64,000 nt of DNA from Aporrectodea caliginosa (GCA_020284085.1 JACEVL010000499.1:167001-231000), one strand, 5' to 3'. Positions 1 through 11,089 are shown, numbered from the stretch's first letter. Numbers and translations: made by a program. Notes: generated from the sequence alone by a model not told the origin.

Positions 1-1
1 C

Positions 2-373
2 CCTTGGAAAGCCGGCAGAAGTCTGGTGTGGGACGCCACGGTTATAGACACTCTGGCACCGTCGTACCTTACGGCATCAGCAGCCAGAGCGGGGGCAGCG
101 GCGAGCCTGGCAGAGGACAGGAAGACACAGAAATATCACGCCTGTCGAGAAACACACGTTTTCATACCGCTAGCCCTGGAAACGCTGGGTCCCATCAATA
201 CCGTTGGCCTCAATTTTATTTCTGACCTGGGTCGCCACCTCACGCTAACTACGGGTGAACCGAGAGAGACCAGCTACATTTTTCAGAGGATCTCGGTCAC
301 AGTACAACGCTTCAACGCCGTAGCATTTAGTGGCACTTTTATCAAACCCACGCCCGGCATGGATGAGGAGTAG
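2..373 (+). CDS. C-terminal part of a retrotransposon-type protein (5' end outside window)
   Basis: An open frame runs from base 2 to a stop at 371-373 with no internal stop. It contains a motif read as LVWDAT-x3-DTLAPSYL, then a run of Ala/Gly, ETLGPIN, and a hydrophobic C-terminus with FQRISVTVQRFNAVAF. I recall this arrangement from the C-terminal tails of reverse-transcriptase polyproteins that are multicopy in marine invertebrates; I cannot confirm the clade. The stop is followed by a ~65-base 3' UTR, then A-rich sequence running into a long (TAA)n tract, which is the architecture expected for the 3' end of a non-LTR retrotransposon. The reverse transcriptase itself would lie upstream of the window. 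The start is unknown. A host gene containing this domain is an alternative. Confidence 0.5.
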   Translation, partial: PWKAGRSLVWDATVIDTLAPSYLTASAARAGAAASLAEDRKTQKYHACRETHVFIPLALETLGPINTVGLNFISDLGRHLTLTTGEPRETSYIFQRISVTVQRFNAVAFSGTFIKPTPGMDEE

Positions 374-437
374 CCGTTCCAGATGCATTGCTTTTATAAT
401 TTTATAAGTCCCTGGGGGAATGAAGTACCTCAGGGCA

Positions 438-448
438 TAAAAAAAAAA

Positions 449-496
<48 letters not shown>

Positions 497-551
497 TATA
501 ATAATAATAACAATAACAATAACAATAATAATTATAATAATTATAATAATA

Positions 552-621
<70 letters not shown>

Positions 622-631
622 GAATGCTAAC
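438..631. repeat. (TAA)n microsatellite after a retrotransposon 3' end
   Basis: A-rich sequence runs into about 180 bases of TAA/AAT triplets with occasional C or T substitutions. It directly follows the retrotransposon ORF and short UTR, so it probably grew from the element's 3' tail. Confidence 0.85.
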
Positions 632-1690
632 AAGGGGGTAAAGCGTAAGTGCAGTAAAACACCCTGAAAAGTGTAATTTTCTTACTATTGCTATAAAACG
701 GTCAATAATGTAATGAAGTGATTGCAGAGAACCAAAAACAATTCCTTGATTTTTTTCACAGAAACAACATAAATGGTTTTTTCAAATATATTTATTTTGA
801 ATAACATAACAAAAACGGCATTACACTTTTCAAATTTTAACTCCTAGAGCAGGATATAGTGTAATTACGTAATACCATGGTTTTTTGATTACACTATACA
901 TGGTAATAATAATAATAATAACAGTGCTAAAATTAAGCAGGTAAACTTTCGCCCCAGTACTCGCCAAGGTTCTGGGGCAAGAGTATAGTTTCGCCCCAGT
1001 ACTTTTTGGCCATTGAAAATTCAAAATGCTTAATAAAACTTATTCATTTTTAGTTAAAGAACAAGGAGCGCCTCTGCGGACTCCATATTCAGAAAAATGC
1101 CATATCAAAAGCCACTTATAAAACGCTGTGTGACTCGAGCGGGTTTAACTGCAGCCTGCATGCATTAGAAATTTGATATGCCTACATACCACAGACTCTT
1201 CGAAAATGGCAGGCCGCATGTGTGATAATTGGTTGATGGACATGTTTCATCTGTCTGAGCGCTGAAACTAGTTATGTTATCATATCGATGGTGAATCATT
1301 CACTGTGCATGCGTTTTGTATGGGGTTAACTCGATCGGTTGCACTTGGGAACGTTTAGTCTATACATCCTGAGAGTAAGACACTTCGCTCCATCGCAGTG
1401 AGGGTCAATTTAAGGTCAATCTTGCATGGCATGTCAATGCTAGCTGTCTCTCTAACCCCTTTGTCCCTCCCCCCCCATGCTTACATACGCTAAGATAGAC
1501 AGAACAGCAAAAGTTAGGGAAGCACAGTTGAACGTAGTACTATCGGAAAATTATTGGGTGGCGCGAAAACGGATCGGTACGCCACTCTCTGAAAGCTTGG
1601 TGTTTATAAGTGTTAACAAATCTTTCAGAATTGAATTATTGATGGTCACAGTCTTAAAGGTTACTAGTTACTAGTGACTTACTATTGCAA
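632..1690. other. No gene seen; satellite-like remnant at 632-900
   Basis: At 632-690 and 815-900 there are fragments resembling the core of the satellite at 6.3-8.2 kb (an AAAACACC-x5-AAAGTGTAATT pattern), the second in inverted orientation. They could be ends of a dispersed element. The remainder is A+T-rich, contains only short chance ORFs, and has no recognisable RNA gene. Confidence 0.4.
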
Positions 1691-1695
1691 TTGCA

Positions 1696-2390
1696 ATGGA
1701 TAAGTTTGCTGTGAATCGTTCGCGCTTAGAAGTACCGCAACAGAAGACTGTGCCGCCGCCGCTGCTGCCGCCACCGGTGAAACTGTCACAACTCACTGAA
1801 GCGGCTGTTGCGGCCTCTGGTACTATAGAGTGGTACTGCTTACACAGTGCCTGAAAGCCATGGACGTGCCGCCCGTGCGAGTACTGGTAAGCGACCATTC
1901 AATAATAAATGGCTCACGACGTATCCGTGGCTAACTGTACCTGTCACTGCATGTAGGCTACTGCTGAAAAGGCATTTTCTGGTCTTAGGCGACTGAAAAC
2001 GTATCTCCGAAACACTATGACACAGACAAGATTAAACAACATTGCTAACGAGCTTATTTTGTCTCGGTTCGGTTTCCTACGCAAACTGCATGTACTTTCA
2101 TCACGAGAACTACTGGCAACAGCATCGAATCTCGTTGAGGTCTATAAAGACGACCTTGATGCATGCTTCGGAAATGAGCTTGTGCAGTTTGTTCACTTTC
2201 TGGAAGCATTCAAGGACGAAAAATCTCAAGACGTCTCTCGAGAGCATTTCATGCATCAGATGATACTCAAGAAACAAGTTCAGGGCTCATTTCCTAATGT
2301 GGATATATCACTGTGACTCCGCATGTATCTGGTGCTGATGGTCAGTAACTGCAGTGCGGAACGTTTTTTCTAAAAAATTAAACTAATAAA
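1696..2390 (+). pseudogene. Decayed hAT/ZMYM-like transposase-derived gene
   Basis: Pieces of a zinc-finger plus hAT-dimerisation protein are scattered over three frames. A start-like MDKFAVNRSRLEVPQQ reads from 1696 and stops after about 53 codons. A piece reading NNKWLTTYPWL at about 1900-1930 matches the TTF-type finger region of these proteins. At 1960-2050 the frame reads AEKAFSGLRRLKTYLRNTM, the conserved SAERSFS-type hAT dimerisation motif. A segment at 2060-2315 carries LVEVYKDDLD and SFPNVDISL, which normally lies just before that motif; a second motif remnant (NCSAERFF) follows at 2340-2370 and hits a stop. The internal order suggests deletion and rearrangement. No intact product is possible. 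Confidence 0.6.
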
Positions 2391-2954
2391 GAACAGACTT
2401 CGCACATCAATGGGCAATGAGCGGTTGTCCCAGCTTCTATTTAAAGCTTCTATGCTCTGATGAGCAGAGAAGCTGACATTCTGTATGAGATCAACTTTGA
2501 GGACCTGGTGACCAAATTTGGGAAGAAGAAAACACACAAAGCTCCACTAATTTGACATAAATTCACACCCGAGACAAACCATACCTTCTGACCTGTTAAC
2601 TGTTTCTTAGTTTCAGATATTTTTTTAAATTGTGTTTGTGCACGCTGTGCACTACTGAAATATTTCATAATCAATTATGAAGCACAAGTAAAAAAATCTT
2701 GCATTTGTGGTGGAGGCCCCTATGTGGTGGAGGCCCCTGTGCACTGGCACATAGTGCACATGCCTAAATCCAGGCCTGCCTATCGAATTGTTTGTGAATG
2801 ATCCGATAAGATTGCATTATGAGGAATTTATTAGATAGGGCTACTTTTTAAAAGGTATGTTCCCTAACGTTGTATGTTTCCAACTTTATACAGTGATTAT
2901 TGTCACAAAAGTGGTTCATGCAAACATTAGTTTGAGTTAAACATTAAAGTTTTA
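2391..2954. other. No gene seen
   Basis: A+T-rich DNA downstream of the 3' end of the minus-strand recombinase-like gene. A short direct repeat (GTGGTGGAGGCCCCT-type) occurs at about 2707-2740. It probably contains that gene's 3' UTR. Confidence 0.4.
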
Positions 2955-5900
2955 TCAATGAAGGAGTTCGAGGCAACGTTTCTTTTTCTTCCTGAAGGCT
3001 AGCTGTTCATTGAAGACCTTTGTTCGAATCGTCTCCCACTGGTACTCTATTTCTGGATGTAGAGCCTTGAACTGAAGAATGGCTTTCTTTTCTGGAAATA
3101 CATTGAAAAAAATAAATGTCAAATATATAAACAATGTAAATGCAATTCTTGATTACTGTAGTGTAGTTTATAATACATGTTTGTTCTCACAAGTGCTGAG
3201 ATCCACTGATAATAATAATAATTATAATGGTCAAAATTAGGGGGTAATGCGTCATTACATTAAAACACCCAGTAAAGTGTAATTCTTGATGTATATACAT
3301 ACATGTATGTTGTGCCAAGTGTTGTGGCATGTAACTGCGACATGTAATTTAGGCAGTTATGCAGACAGCCAGGAAAAAAGATGCCTCTTGCACGGGAACA
3401 AGGAAACGGTAATATGTCAAAACATAAAAACAGCAGCCACCTGACGGTCGAGATGAAGTCACACAATCCACAAAGTTAAATACCACTGTTAAAGGGCTAT
3501 CCTAATTCGATCCTGTCGATGACATACAATGATAATGAAGAAATATGTTCTAGAATGTTAATAAATAAGTATTGACACACTCACGAGTGAGGCCGTTTTC
3601 TCTGGTGAGGAAGTCACGGAAGTAAGCATTAACCACGTCTGTCTCTGTTGGCGTCCATCTTGCTCGTTTCTTTGGAGTCTTCTCACTGAAAACGAATTTA
3701 TGACAATCATATTATATAAAAAAAGGAGAAAGAAATATATATATAAAATCTACATATAAAGAAATCGATATAGGTCTGTATAAGTATAGCAAGATATATA
3801 TACCGAAACAGATAGCTATATAAGAAATATATATAGGCTACATGTCTATTATTACAGTTAGGTTGTTTTATGTTCTGACAAGTGCTTAATCCACTAATAT
3901 TATAATGCGGATACGCGTATCTGTATAAGAAATATATATATATATATTTCCATGCAAATATCCAAATTTGATACTTATGCAAAGGCTTTTGATAGGTGTC
4001 ATCACTCTTCAAATTCAAGATATTGTAAAATTTGAAATTGTCAAAAATTGTCACAAACATCAGGAAATTATTGAACACGTTTCAAGAGGCAGGTCAGAAT
4101 GCTAGTCTCTCGCACTATGCTATTGTTTCCACTAACATCATCACCTCCCCATTTCGTATGTAGGGCCTACAGACCATAGATAGATAGAAAATGGTAAAGT
4201 GTGATAATGCATGGCAATATTATAACCAATTTACTATTTCACAAGGGTTACTTATTCTGCAACATACATTGTCGATGAGCTGGACGGTGGTGATCCACAT
4301 TGCTCAGAGACGTTCATGGCTTCGACTACATGCTGAGTGTTAGCAGGAACTGATGGCACGGAGGCAAGGCTAGCAGGAACTGATGGCACGGAGGCAAAGC
4401 TATCAGGAACCGGTGGCAGGGAGGCAAGAGGTGCAGACGACTCTGCAGACTGGGGCTGGTCGAATTGATGGAGCAATTCGCCAACGTACAACAGCTCTGC
4501 TTGTGCCTGCGGTACCTGATATACATTTTCATTGATGAACTCAGAATGTCCGATATGTTTTAAGAAATAAGACCTCCTGTTCTCCGGAACTTCTGCGTGC
4601 GAGTACAGTGTGCTGATGTAGTGTCGCATTCTTGTTGCACTAATTCTCTTTCCGTCAATTTCTGCTTTCACACAAACTCTTTTTAGAGCATGCCATCCAC
4701 TGATGTGGTCACTTGAAGCCTGCATACTCGGAAAGAGATACTCATTGTCTTTTCGTACGTGGCATTGATTTCTTATGGTTTTATCACTAAGGCGCACCAA
4801 GGCATCGACTGTGTCCATTGGTACCAAAACCGGAACAAAACCCATACCCTTCCCGGTTAAATACATTAATTTTGATTTCTTAGCTAGTTCTTGCTGCAGC
4901 TCATTCATTCTCTCAATTTGAGCAGATGGCACCCAGACATTGTTGACGCAATCCTCCCAAGCTGTTAACTTAAGACGAGCTACTTCCCCGCCGCGTCTAG
5001 CATTAAAGAGCGTTATTCGAGATGCTGCAATATCACGAAGCTCTCCATATTCCTCAGTTGTCCATATCATGAATGGATCTTGAGTCAAATTGGCCATTCT
5101 AGTGAGAGAGTGAAGCCTCAGTTTATCAATCTCCTCTTTCAAAGGCAGTTGTTCCGGTTTCCGTAGTCTAGTACATCTATTGGTGTTGAGTTGATACATC
5201 GCGTCTCCAAAGACAAGATTATAATGAAGTTCGAGGACTTCTACAAACTTCCCTACTTCTGACGCGCTTGCATCGTCCTCTGCTACTAGGAAAGATCCCT
5301 TGACAATCTTACATGCCTTCTTGATCAAGTAGAATAATGCGACCTTCAGACCCGATTTCATAGAGTCGTCTGTTCGGATAGTTGTTTCCTTTATTGCCCG
5401 CTCCAGGTAATCGAAGTTGTCTCTTTGAAACATATGTATGACACTACATTCTTCTGGGCTTACTTTTGCTTCATTGAATTTCAAAAACAGATTTGCTAAT
5501 CGACGCATATCACTCATCACAGATCGCTTCACTTCCATCTTCTTATCTCTCTTTGCCTTCATCGTCTCGTATAATCTTTCACCGATTTTTAGGAGACACT
5601 TGTCAGTTTTACACACTTGTCCAGCTTCATCATTCAAGAATTTCGACAGTATTTTTGTAGTAAACTCTTCATTCAGATTCGCACCTGAAAAAACAACTTC
5701 CAGTGGAACTGCCTGTGGGACACTGCCACCCGCTGCCGTGCACGTTTGTTTGTGTAGGTAGAAATATGATTTACTGAAGATTCCCTTGCAAATGTCACAC
5801 ATCGTTCCATCTTTTCTATCACCACCTTTGCGTACTCGTCGCTCTGTCATCACTACTACTTCTTTGTGTCCAGCGTTTTTGACATTGTAGGTTATGATAC

Positions 5901-6227
5901 CACTTCTTTTCATCTGTTTGAATAGATCTCGGCTTTCTTTACCGACGCAACTCATTTCTTTCTTTACATCTGGTTCGTTCTTGTGTATGTTCCTTATATG
6001 TCCCGTCAAACGCTGAAACAACTTCTGGCAATATGGACACGGCCTTCTGGGTGCTACAGCTCGCTTACGACGGAGCCCGCTGCAGTTGATGTCAGGAGAG
6101 AAATTCTGAGACTCATTAGAAGACAGAAGAGGAGAGTCTTGGGTTTCTGTTCTACGGGGCTCATATAATGACTGTATGAGACTGGTTACAGTTGCACGGA
6201 TAGTTTTCGATCGGCCTCTCTCAGCTT
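2955..6227 (-). CDS. Zinc-finger tyrosine-recombinase-fold protein, three exons in window
   Basis: Exons on the minus strand: 6227-4268, 3685-3585 and 3091-2955 (stop). The donors read GTATGT and GTGAGT and then the stop ends the frame; acceptors end TTTTCAG and TTTCCAG. Phases (2, then 1) join all three into one open frame of about 730 codons. Exon 1 starts at an acceptor-like AACAG before 6227, with no ATG nearby, so at least one upstream exon is missing from my model. Two C2H2-type fingers (CPYC...H-x4-H and CDIC...H-x3-C) lie in the first 170 residues. The C-terminal half has a tyrosine-recombinase pattern: FNARRGGEVARL (Arg box, about 4975-5013), ATRMRHYISTLY (box II, first His replaced by Thr, about 4602-4642), and HIGHSEFINENVYQ (box III with candidate Tyr nucleophile, about 4516-4557). 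The last two exons encode a SANT-like tail starting KKRARWTPTE. It may be a Crypton-derived or related mobile-element gene, or a domesticated one. Activity is unproven. Confidence 0.72.
3148..3290. repeat. Single satellite-related unit in the last intron of the recombinase-like gene
   Basis: One copy of the unit that forms the array at 6.26-8.18 kb (GTAATGCGTCATTACATTAA core, then AAAACACCCAGTAAAGTG) lies between the exons at 3585 and 3091. A partial copy (TTATGTTCTGACAAGTGC-like) is at about 3868-3915. The same repeat therefore occurs inside and beside the gene. Confidence 0.75.
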
Positions 6228-6261
6228 CTGTTAATAAGCGAAACAAATTAGGGATTAACCA

Positions 6262-8178
6262 TTGTGATATTTTTGATCACTTTATGTTATAATATGTTCT
6301 GACAAGTGTTTGCATCAACTAATAATAATGGTCAAAATAAGGAGGTAATGCATCATTACATTAAAACACCCAGTAAAGTGTAATTTTTGATTACTGTAGG
6401 TTACAATACATGTATGTTCTCCCAAGTGCTGAGATCAAGTAAAAATAATGATAATTATAATGGTCAAAATAAGGGAGTAATGCGTCATTACATTAAAACA
6501 CCCAGTAAAGTGTAATTCTTGATTACTGTAGGTTACAATACATGTATGTTCTCCCAAGTGCTGAGATCAAGTAAAAATAATGATAATTATAATGGTCAAA
6601 ATAAGGGGTAATGCGTCATTACATTAAAACACCCAGTAAAGTGTAATTCTTGATTACTAGGTTACAATACATGTATGTTATCACAAGTGCTGAGATCAAG
6701 TAAAAATAATGATAATTATAATGGTCAAAATAAGGGGGTAATGCGTCATTACATTAAAACACCCAGTAAAGTGTAATTCTTGATTACTGTAGGTTACAAT
6801 ACATGTATGTTCTCCCAAGTGCTGAGATCAAGTAAAAATAATGATAATTATAATGGTCAAAATAAGGGGGTAATGCGTCATTACATTAAAACACCCAGTA
6901 AAGTGTAATTCTTGATTACTAGGTTACAATACATGTATGTTATCACAAGTGCTGAGATCAAGTAAAAATAATGATAATTATAATGGTCAAAATAAGGGGG
7001 TAATGCGTCATTACATTAAAACACCCAGTAAAGTGTAATTTTTGATTACTGTAGGTTATAATACATGTATGTTCTCCCAAGTGCTGAGATCAAGTAAAAA
7101 TAATGATAATTATAATGGTCAAAATAAGGGGGTAATGCGTCATTACATTAAAACACCCAGTAAAGTGTAATTCTTGATTACTGTAGGTTACAATACATGT
7201 ATGTTCTCCCAAGTGCTGAGATCAAGTAAAAATAATGATAATTATAATGGTCAAAATAAGGGGGTAATGCGTCATTACATTAAAACACCCAGTAAAGTGT
7301 AATTCTTGATTACTAGGTTACAATACATGTATGTTATCACAAGTGCTGAGATCAAGTAAAAATAATGATAATTATAATGGTCAAAATAAGGGGGTAATGC
7401 GTCATTACATTAAAACACCCAGTAAAGTGTAATTCTTGATTACTGTAGGTTACAATACATGTATGTTCTCCCAAGTGCTGAGATCAAGTAAAAGTAATAA
7501 TAATTACAATGGTCAAAATAAGGGGGTAATGCGTCATTACATTAAAACACCCAGTAAAGTGTAATTCTTGATTACTAGGTTACAATACATGTATGTTATC
7601 ACAAGTGCTGAGATCAAGTAAAAATAATGATAATTATAATGGTCAAAATAAGGGGGTAATGCGTCATTACATTAAAACACCCAGTAAAGTGTAATTTTTG
7701 ATTACTGTAGGTTATAATACATGTATGTTCTCCCAGGGTGCTGAGATCAAGTAAAAATAATGATAATTATAATGGTCAAAATAAGGGGGTAATGCGTCAT
7801 TACATTAAAACACCCAGTAAAGTGTAATTTTTGATTACTGTAGGTTACAATACATGTATGTTATCACAAGTGCTGAGATCAAGTAAAAATAATGATAATT
7901 ATAATGGTCAAAATAAGGGGGTAATGCGTCATTACATTAAAACACCCAGTAAAGTGTAATTCTTGATTACTGTAGGTTACAATACATGTATGTTCTCCCA
8001 AGTGCTGAGATCAAGTAAAAATAATGATAATTATAATGGTCAAAATAAGGGGTAATGCGTCATTACATTAAAACACCCAGTAAAGTGTAATTCTTGATTA
8101 CTGTAGGTTACAATACATGTATGTTCTCCCAAGTGCTGAGATCAAGTAAAAATAATGATAATTATAATGGTCAAAATT
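6262..8178. repeat. ~131-bp satellite array, about 14 units, with higher-order structure
   Basis: About 14 head-to-tail units of roughly 128-134 bp, each containing GTAATGCGTCATTAC (itself a small palindrome) and ACATGTATGTT. Two unit types are visible: type I reads CTGTAGGTT then TTCTCCC, and type II reads CTAGGTT then TTATCAC. Their order is [15 protein letters not shown]-hybrid-I-I. A TTATAATAC variant at about 7057 recurs at about 7713, so the repeated block is five units, about 655 bp. It lies upstream of, or in a 5' intron of, the recombinase-like gene. Confidence 0.9.
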
Positions 8179-8206
8179 TAAAAGCGCTGCAGTTACAAGG
8201 AAACGC

Positions 8207-8257
8207 GATTTGACACACGTCGTCATGACCACTGGTCATGACGACGTGTGTCAAATC
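8207..8257. repeat. Perfect 25-bp-arm palindrome with 1-base centre
   Basis: Arms 8207-8231 and 8233-8257 are exact reverse complements around a C at 8232. The right arm is coding sequence of the following ORF (HDDVCQII). The left arm looks like a fold-back copy of it. It sits just after the satellite array. Confidence 0.95.
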
Positions 8258-8556
8258 ATTGACCAGACAACTCATGTTCAAACGGCATTTGCCGAAGATG
8301 TTCATTCACTTCTCAGTGTGATAGAAGACTTTGGCAACCCATTTGAAGAGGAAAGTGCGGATCTCATTGTCCTGGACACAAAGATAATTGCTGGTTCAGA
8401 AGCGGTCGAAACTGTCCGAAATGTAAGGAAGATAGGCCAAGAACAATTCAAGACTTTCACTCAAGAGCGTTTGGTAGACAGAACAAAGCCCATTGATGAC
8501 TTCATTACACGCAACAATTTGAAGGTCTTTGGCAGCTCTAAACAGAAGGTTGTAAG

Positions 8557-8736
8557 CAGGGGCGTAGCCAGAAACAAATTTCGGGGGGGTTTAAGATTTC
8601 GGGGGTTTTACGTTAGAAATAGTCGCAAAAGTCCCGTTTTTGGGGGATTTTGCATGTAAAAGCATGTAAAAAAATTTTTTCACTTATTTCGGGGGGGGGT
8701 TTGAACCCGTAAAACCACCCCCTAAATACGCCCATG
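8557..8736. mobile_element. hAT-type MITE, CAGGGGCGTA...TACGCCCATG family
   Basis: A 180-bp element begins CAGGGGCGTAGCCAG and ends AATACGCCCATG, with GTTGTAAG on both sides (8549-8556 and 8737-8744) as an 8-bp target-site duplication. It inserted into a coding frame. It has no coding capacity. The same family recurs at 15700, 48814, 53679 and 56581. Confidence 0.9.
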
Positions 8737-8972
8737 GTTGTAAGCAAAGAGAAACAACAAGTCACCTCTTTTAACAACGATGTAGGACTGTTCTCACGTC
8801 TTTATATCGGTTGCCAGACAAGGGAGGGTAACCTTGATGAATTTTGTAGCCACGTAAACCAAGCATGTCCACCGGCACTCTCAGAAGGTGGAAGACTCCG
8901 CTTCGGTGCTAAAAGTGACCTTCTGGCATGCTTCGAAGATCTATCACATGTCCATGTAGATGCCCCTGTTGC

Positions 8973-9145
8973 CAGTGGCGTCTATTCCCCCGAAGTTATT
9001 GGAGCAGCTTCCCCCTCTGCTCCCTCTCCCATGGTACAACATTAAAAAATGTGAACTTCCCCCCTTAATTTCTCATTGAGGTCTCCCCCCCCTATTTCTT
9101 GGATGGAGCATTTGCTCCAAGGTTTATTTGGTGTAGACGCCCCTG
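8973..9145. mobile_element. hAT-type MITE, CAGTGGCGTCTA...TAGACGCCCCTG family
   Basis: A 173-bp element flanked by the 8-bp duplication CCTGTTGC (8965-8972 and 9146-9153). Terminal inverted repeats read CAGTGGCGTCTA and TAGACGCCCCTG. It interrupts the same ORF as the previous MITE. Confidence 0.9.
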
Positions 9146-9454
9146 CCTGTTGCAACCAATATAATTCTGGACGGTGCTGCTATTGTGCACATGTTGAAAC
9201 CAGCTGCTTCCAAGAACTTCGATGAGTATGCCAGACACAGTTTTATTCCGTTAATCTTTGAAAAGCTCCAGAGTGCTACACGTGTGGATATAGTATGGGA
9301 CACTTATAAAGAGGATTCCTTAAAAAGCACTGCAAGAATTGAACGTGGCAAAGGTGTGCGCAGACGTGTGGAAGGTCAAGTTATCATACCAGGAAATTGG
9401 CCAAGTTTCCTTTGCGTTGATTTAAATAAAACAGAGCTCTTCAGAAAAAATTAA

Positions 9455-10290
9455 AAAATTTGAACTGAACCTTGGCAGTTTATAAGCCTGATTTTTACTT
9501 GATTTTTTATTTGAACCTTGAACATTGACACTTTTAAAGGCTGTAATCTGGATTTATAAGAAAAAATTTATAGACTATTGCAGGAAAAAATTTCAAAAAT
9601 TCTATTGTCGTAATTTTGGTCGCCGTTTTAAACCAAAAAATTTAAGCGTGACAGCCCCCCCCCCACCCCAAAATGACGTCCATGGCTGCAAATCTCGTGT
9701 AGATATGTGTCTGCAATTTCTTCTATTGGAATTCTTGCCCCTACTTATGTATGTTTAGACACCAAGATCATGATTCTAAATGAACTAGAAGCCGAGATAT
9801 TCAAAATCTCTATTTTCGGTCGGCCATTTTGGAAAATGGCTGCCATTGAGGCCAGTGGCAAAACTGCGATGGCGCTATAGGTACATTCTTCCCTTAGGAC
9901 ATATTCATACTATGTAACAAATTTCATGTTTCTATCAGTTAATGAGCAATTGTTCCATATTTTGCACCACACTGCCCCCTCCCCATGAAATTCTAATTTA
10001 GAATTTTTTAATTTTCTGTTAGTGCAAAAGAGAAACAACAAAAATGAGAGTAGCTATGACAGAGAACAGCACGACACAGAAAAGAAGATGAGGCTCTGGA
10101 GATATATACATAGCAGTATTGGATTACCCAACAACAAGACAAAGCATGAAAGAAGAATATTGAAGCAACAAGAAAGACATATAACAAGACAGTGAGAAAA
10201 GTAATGTAATTAGCCACTTCCATAGAAAGAACTGATATGGGAAAAAGGTGAAATTGATAGAAAATAAAAGATGGCAAAGGCAGACAACTA
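9455..10290. other. No gene seen; low-complexity and dispersed-repeat sequence
   Basis: Contains a poly-C stretch (about 9652-9665) and a GGCCATTTTGGAAAATGGC palindrome at about 9822-9840. An A-rich segment at 10020-10290 has GAAACAACAA and related motifs but many stops. It may be repeat remnants; I cannot name a family. Confidence 0.3.
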
Positions 10291-10529
10291 GGCCAAAAGG
10301 TCCCTGGATAGAGAACAGTGTTATTTAAGGTTCAGTTTACTTTTCTTTTCAGTTTCAGTATTATTTTAACTTTCCAGTTTAGTTCGGTTTGTGCACCAGA
10401 CAGAAAATTAGGCCAAAAGGTCCCTGGATAGAGAACAGTGTTATTTAAGGTTCAGTTTACTTTTCTTTTCAGTTTCAGTATTATTTTAACTTTCCAGTTT
10501 AGTTCGGTTTGTGCACCAGACAGAAAATG
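10291..10529. repeat. 120-bp tandem duplication (2 copies)
   Basis: GGCCAAAAGGTCCCTGG begins at 10291 and again at 10411. The two ~120-bp units are nearly identical, so the duplication is recent. Confidence 0.95.
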
Positions 10530-10769
10530 AATACAGTTTTCAAATAAGGCTGTTGGTACAGAGGTTAATTCATATTTAAAATACTGTTCCAAGTCATCGG
10601 GCATCATACGTCCCATAATGAGCAAGAGTCGATTAAATAACACACTGTTATCAATGATAACCTTATTTCTGTCAATCTTACTCTTCTTGCTCAACAGAGA
10701 AAGGGTTTTCACCTGTTTAACCTTTTTCAGCACCACATTGTTAAAACTCACTCCATCCATGTCAGTCAT
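10452..10769 (-). pseudogene. Fragment of the PIN/XPG-like family (FNNVVLKKVKQV region)
   Basis: A minus-strand frame reads MDGVSFNNVVLKKVKQVKTL, then a Lys-rich SKKSKIDRNKV, and PDDLEQYFKYELTSVPTALF. In the multicopy proteins I recall, this block precedes the FDGY nuclease-like block. Here the FDGY fragment (11311-11691) lies upstream on the same strand, so the order is inverted and the pieces are either rearranged or come from two copies. The C-terminal end runs into the 120-bp duplication. Confidence 0.45.
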
Positions 10770-10781
10770 TAGAACCTTTCC

Positions 10782-11089
10782 AACTCTGGCATTTCTGATG
10801 ATAGCACAGAAATTTTTTCTCTCACACCTATTGTTTCCTGGGCCAAGGACTTCATTAAAACTGTTTATAGCATTGTGCCCTTAATTGTTGGCCCTCGACA
10901 CCAATTCAGAGCCACTCCTGAAATACTGAACAGTGGCTAACTCTGGCATTTCAGATGATAGCACAGAATTTTTTCTCTCACACCTATGTTTCCTGGACCA
11001 AGGACTTCATTAAAACTGTTTATAGCATTGTGCCCTTAATTGTTGGCCCTCGACAGCAATTCAGGGCCACTCCTGAAATACTGAACAGC
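10782..11089. repeat. ~157-bp tandem duplication (2 copies)
   Basis: AACTCTGGCATTTC starts at 10782 and again at 10939. The two units share TTCATTAAAACTG and TGGCCCTCGACA with few differences. This is the second local tandem duplication within 800 bp. Confidence 0.9.

Larger units (their letters stand above)
8225..9454 (+). pseudogene. Multicopy-family protein (PIN/XPG-like signature) split by two MITEs
   Basis: Three ORF segments (8225-8556, 8745-8972, 9154-9454) belong to one reading frame interrupted by two short elements. Leaving out each element together with one copy of its 8-bp duplication makes the frame continuous (SSKQKVVSKEKQQ at the first joint, DAPVATNIIL at the second). The middle part reads LYIGCQTREGNLDEF and GGRLRFGAKSDLLACFEDL. 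The last part reads ILDGAAIVHMLKP and then VDIVWDTYKEDSLK followed by a basic RGKGVRRR. I recall this arrangement from large uncharacterised families in cnidarians, amphioxus and other invertebrates. The conserved Asp before DxYxxDSLK sits where XPG-N domains have VFDGxPxxxK, so a nuclease fold is a guess. The start and the 3' end after ELFRKN are lost. Confidence 0.6.

Noticed and set aside
1477..1674. 65-codon ORF
   Set aside because: No family resemblance, no splice or promoter support; expected by chance.
5438..6168. Plus-strand ORFs opposite the recombinase-like exon
   Set aside because: Antisense shadows; the minus frame has domains and consistent splice sites.
6262..8178. CRISPR-like array
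   Set aside because: The whole ~131-bp unit repeats with no unique spacers, and the context is animal DNA; it is a satellite.
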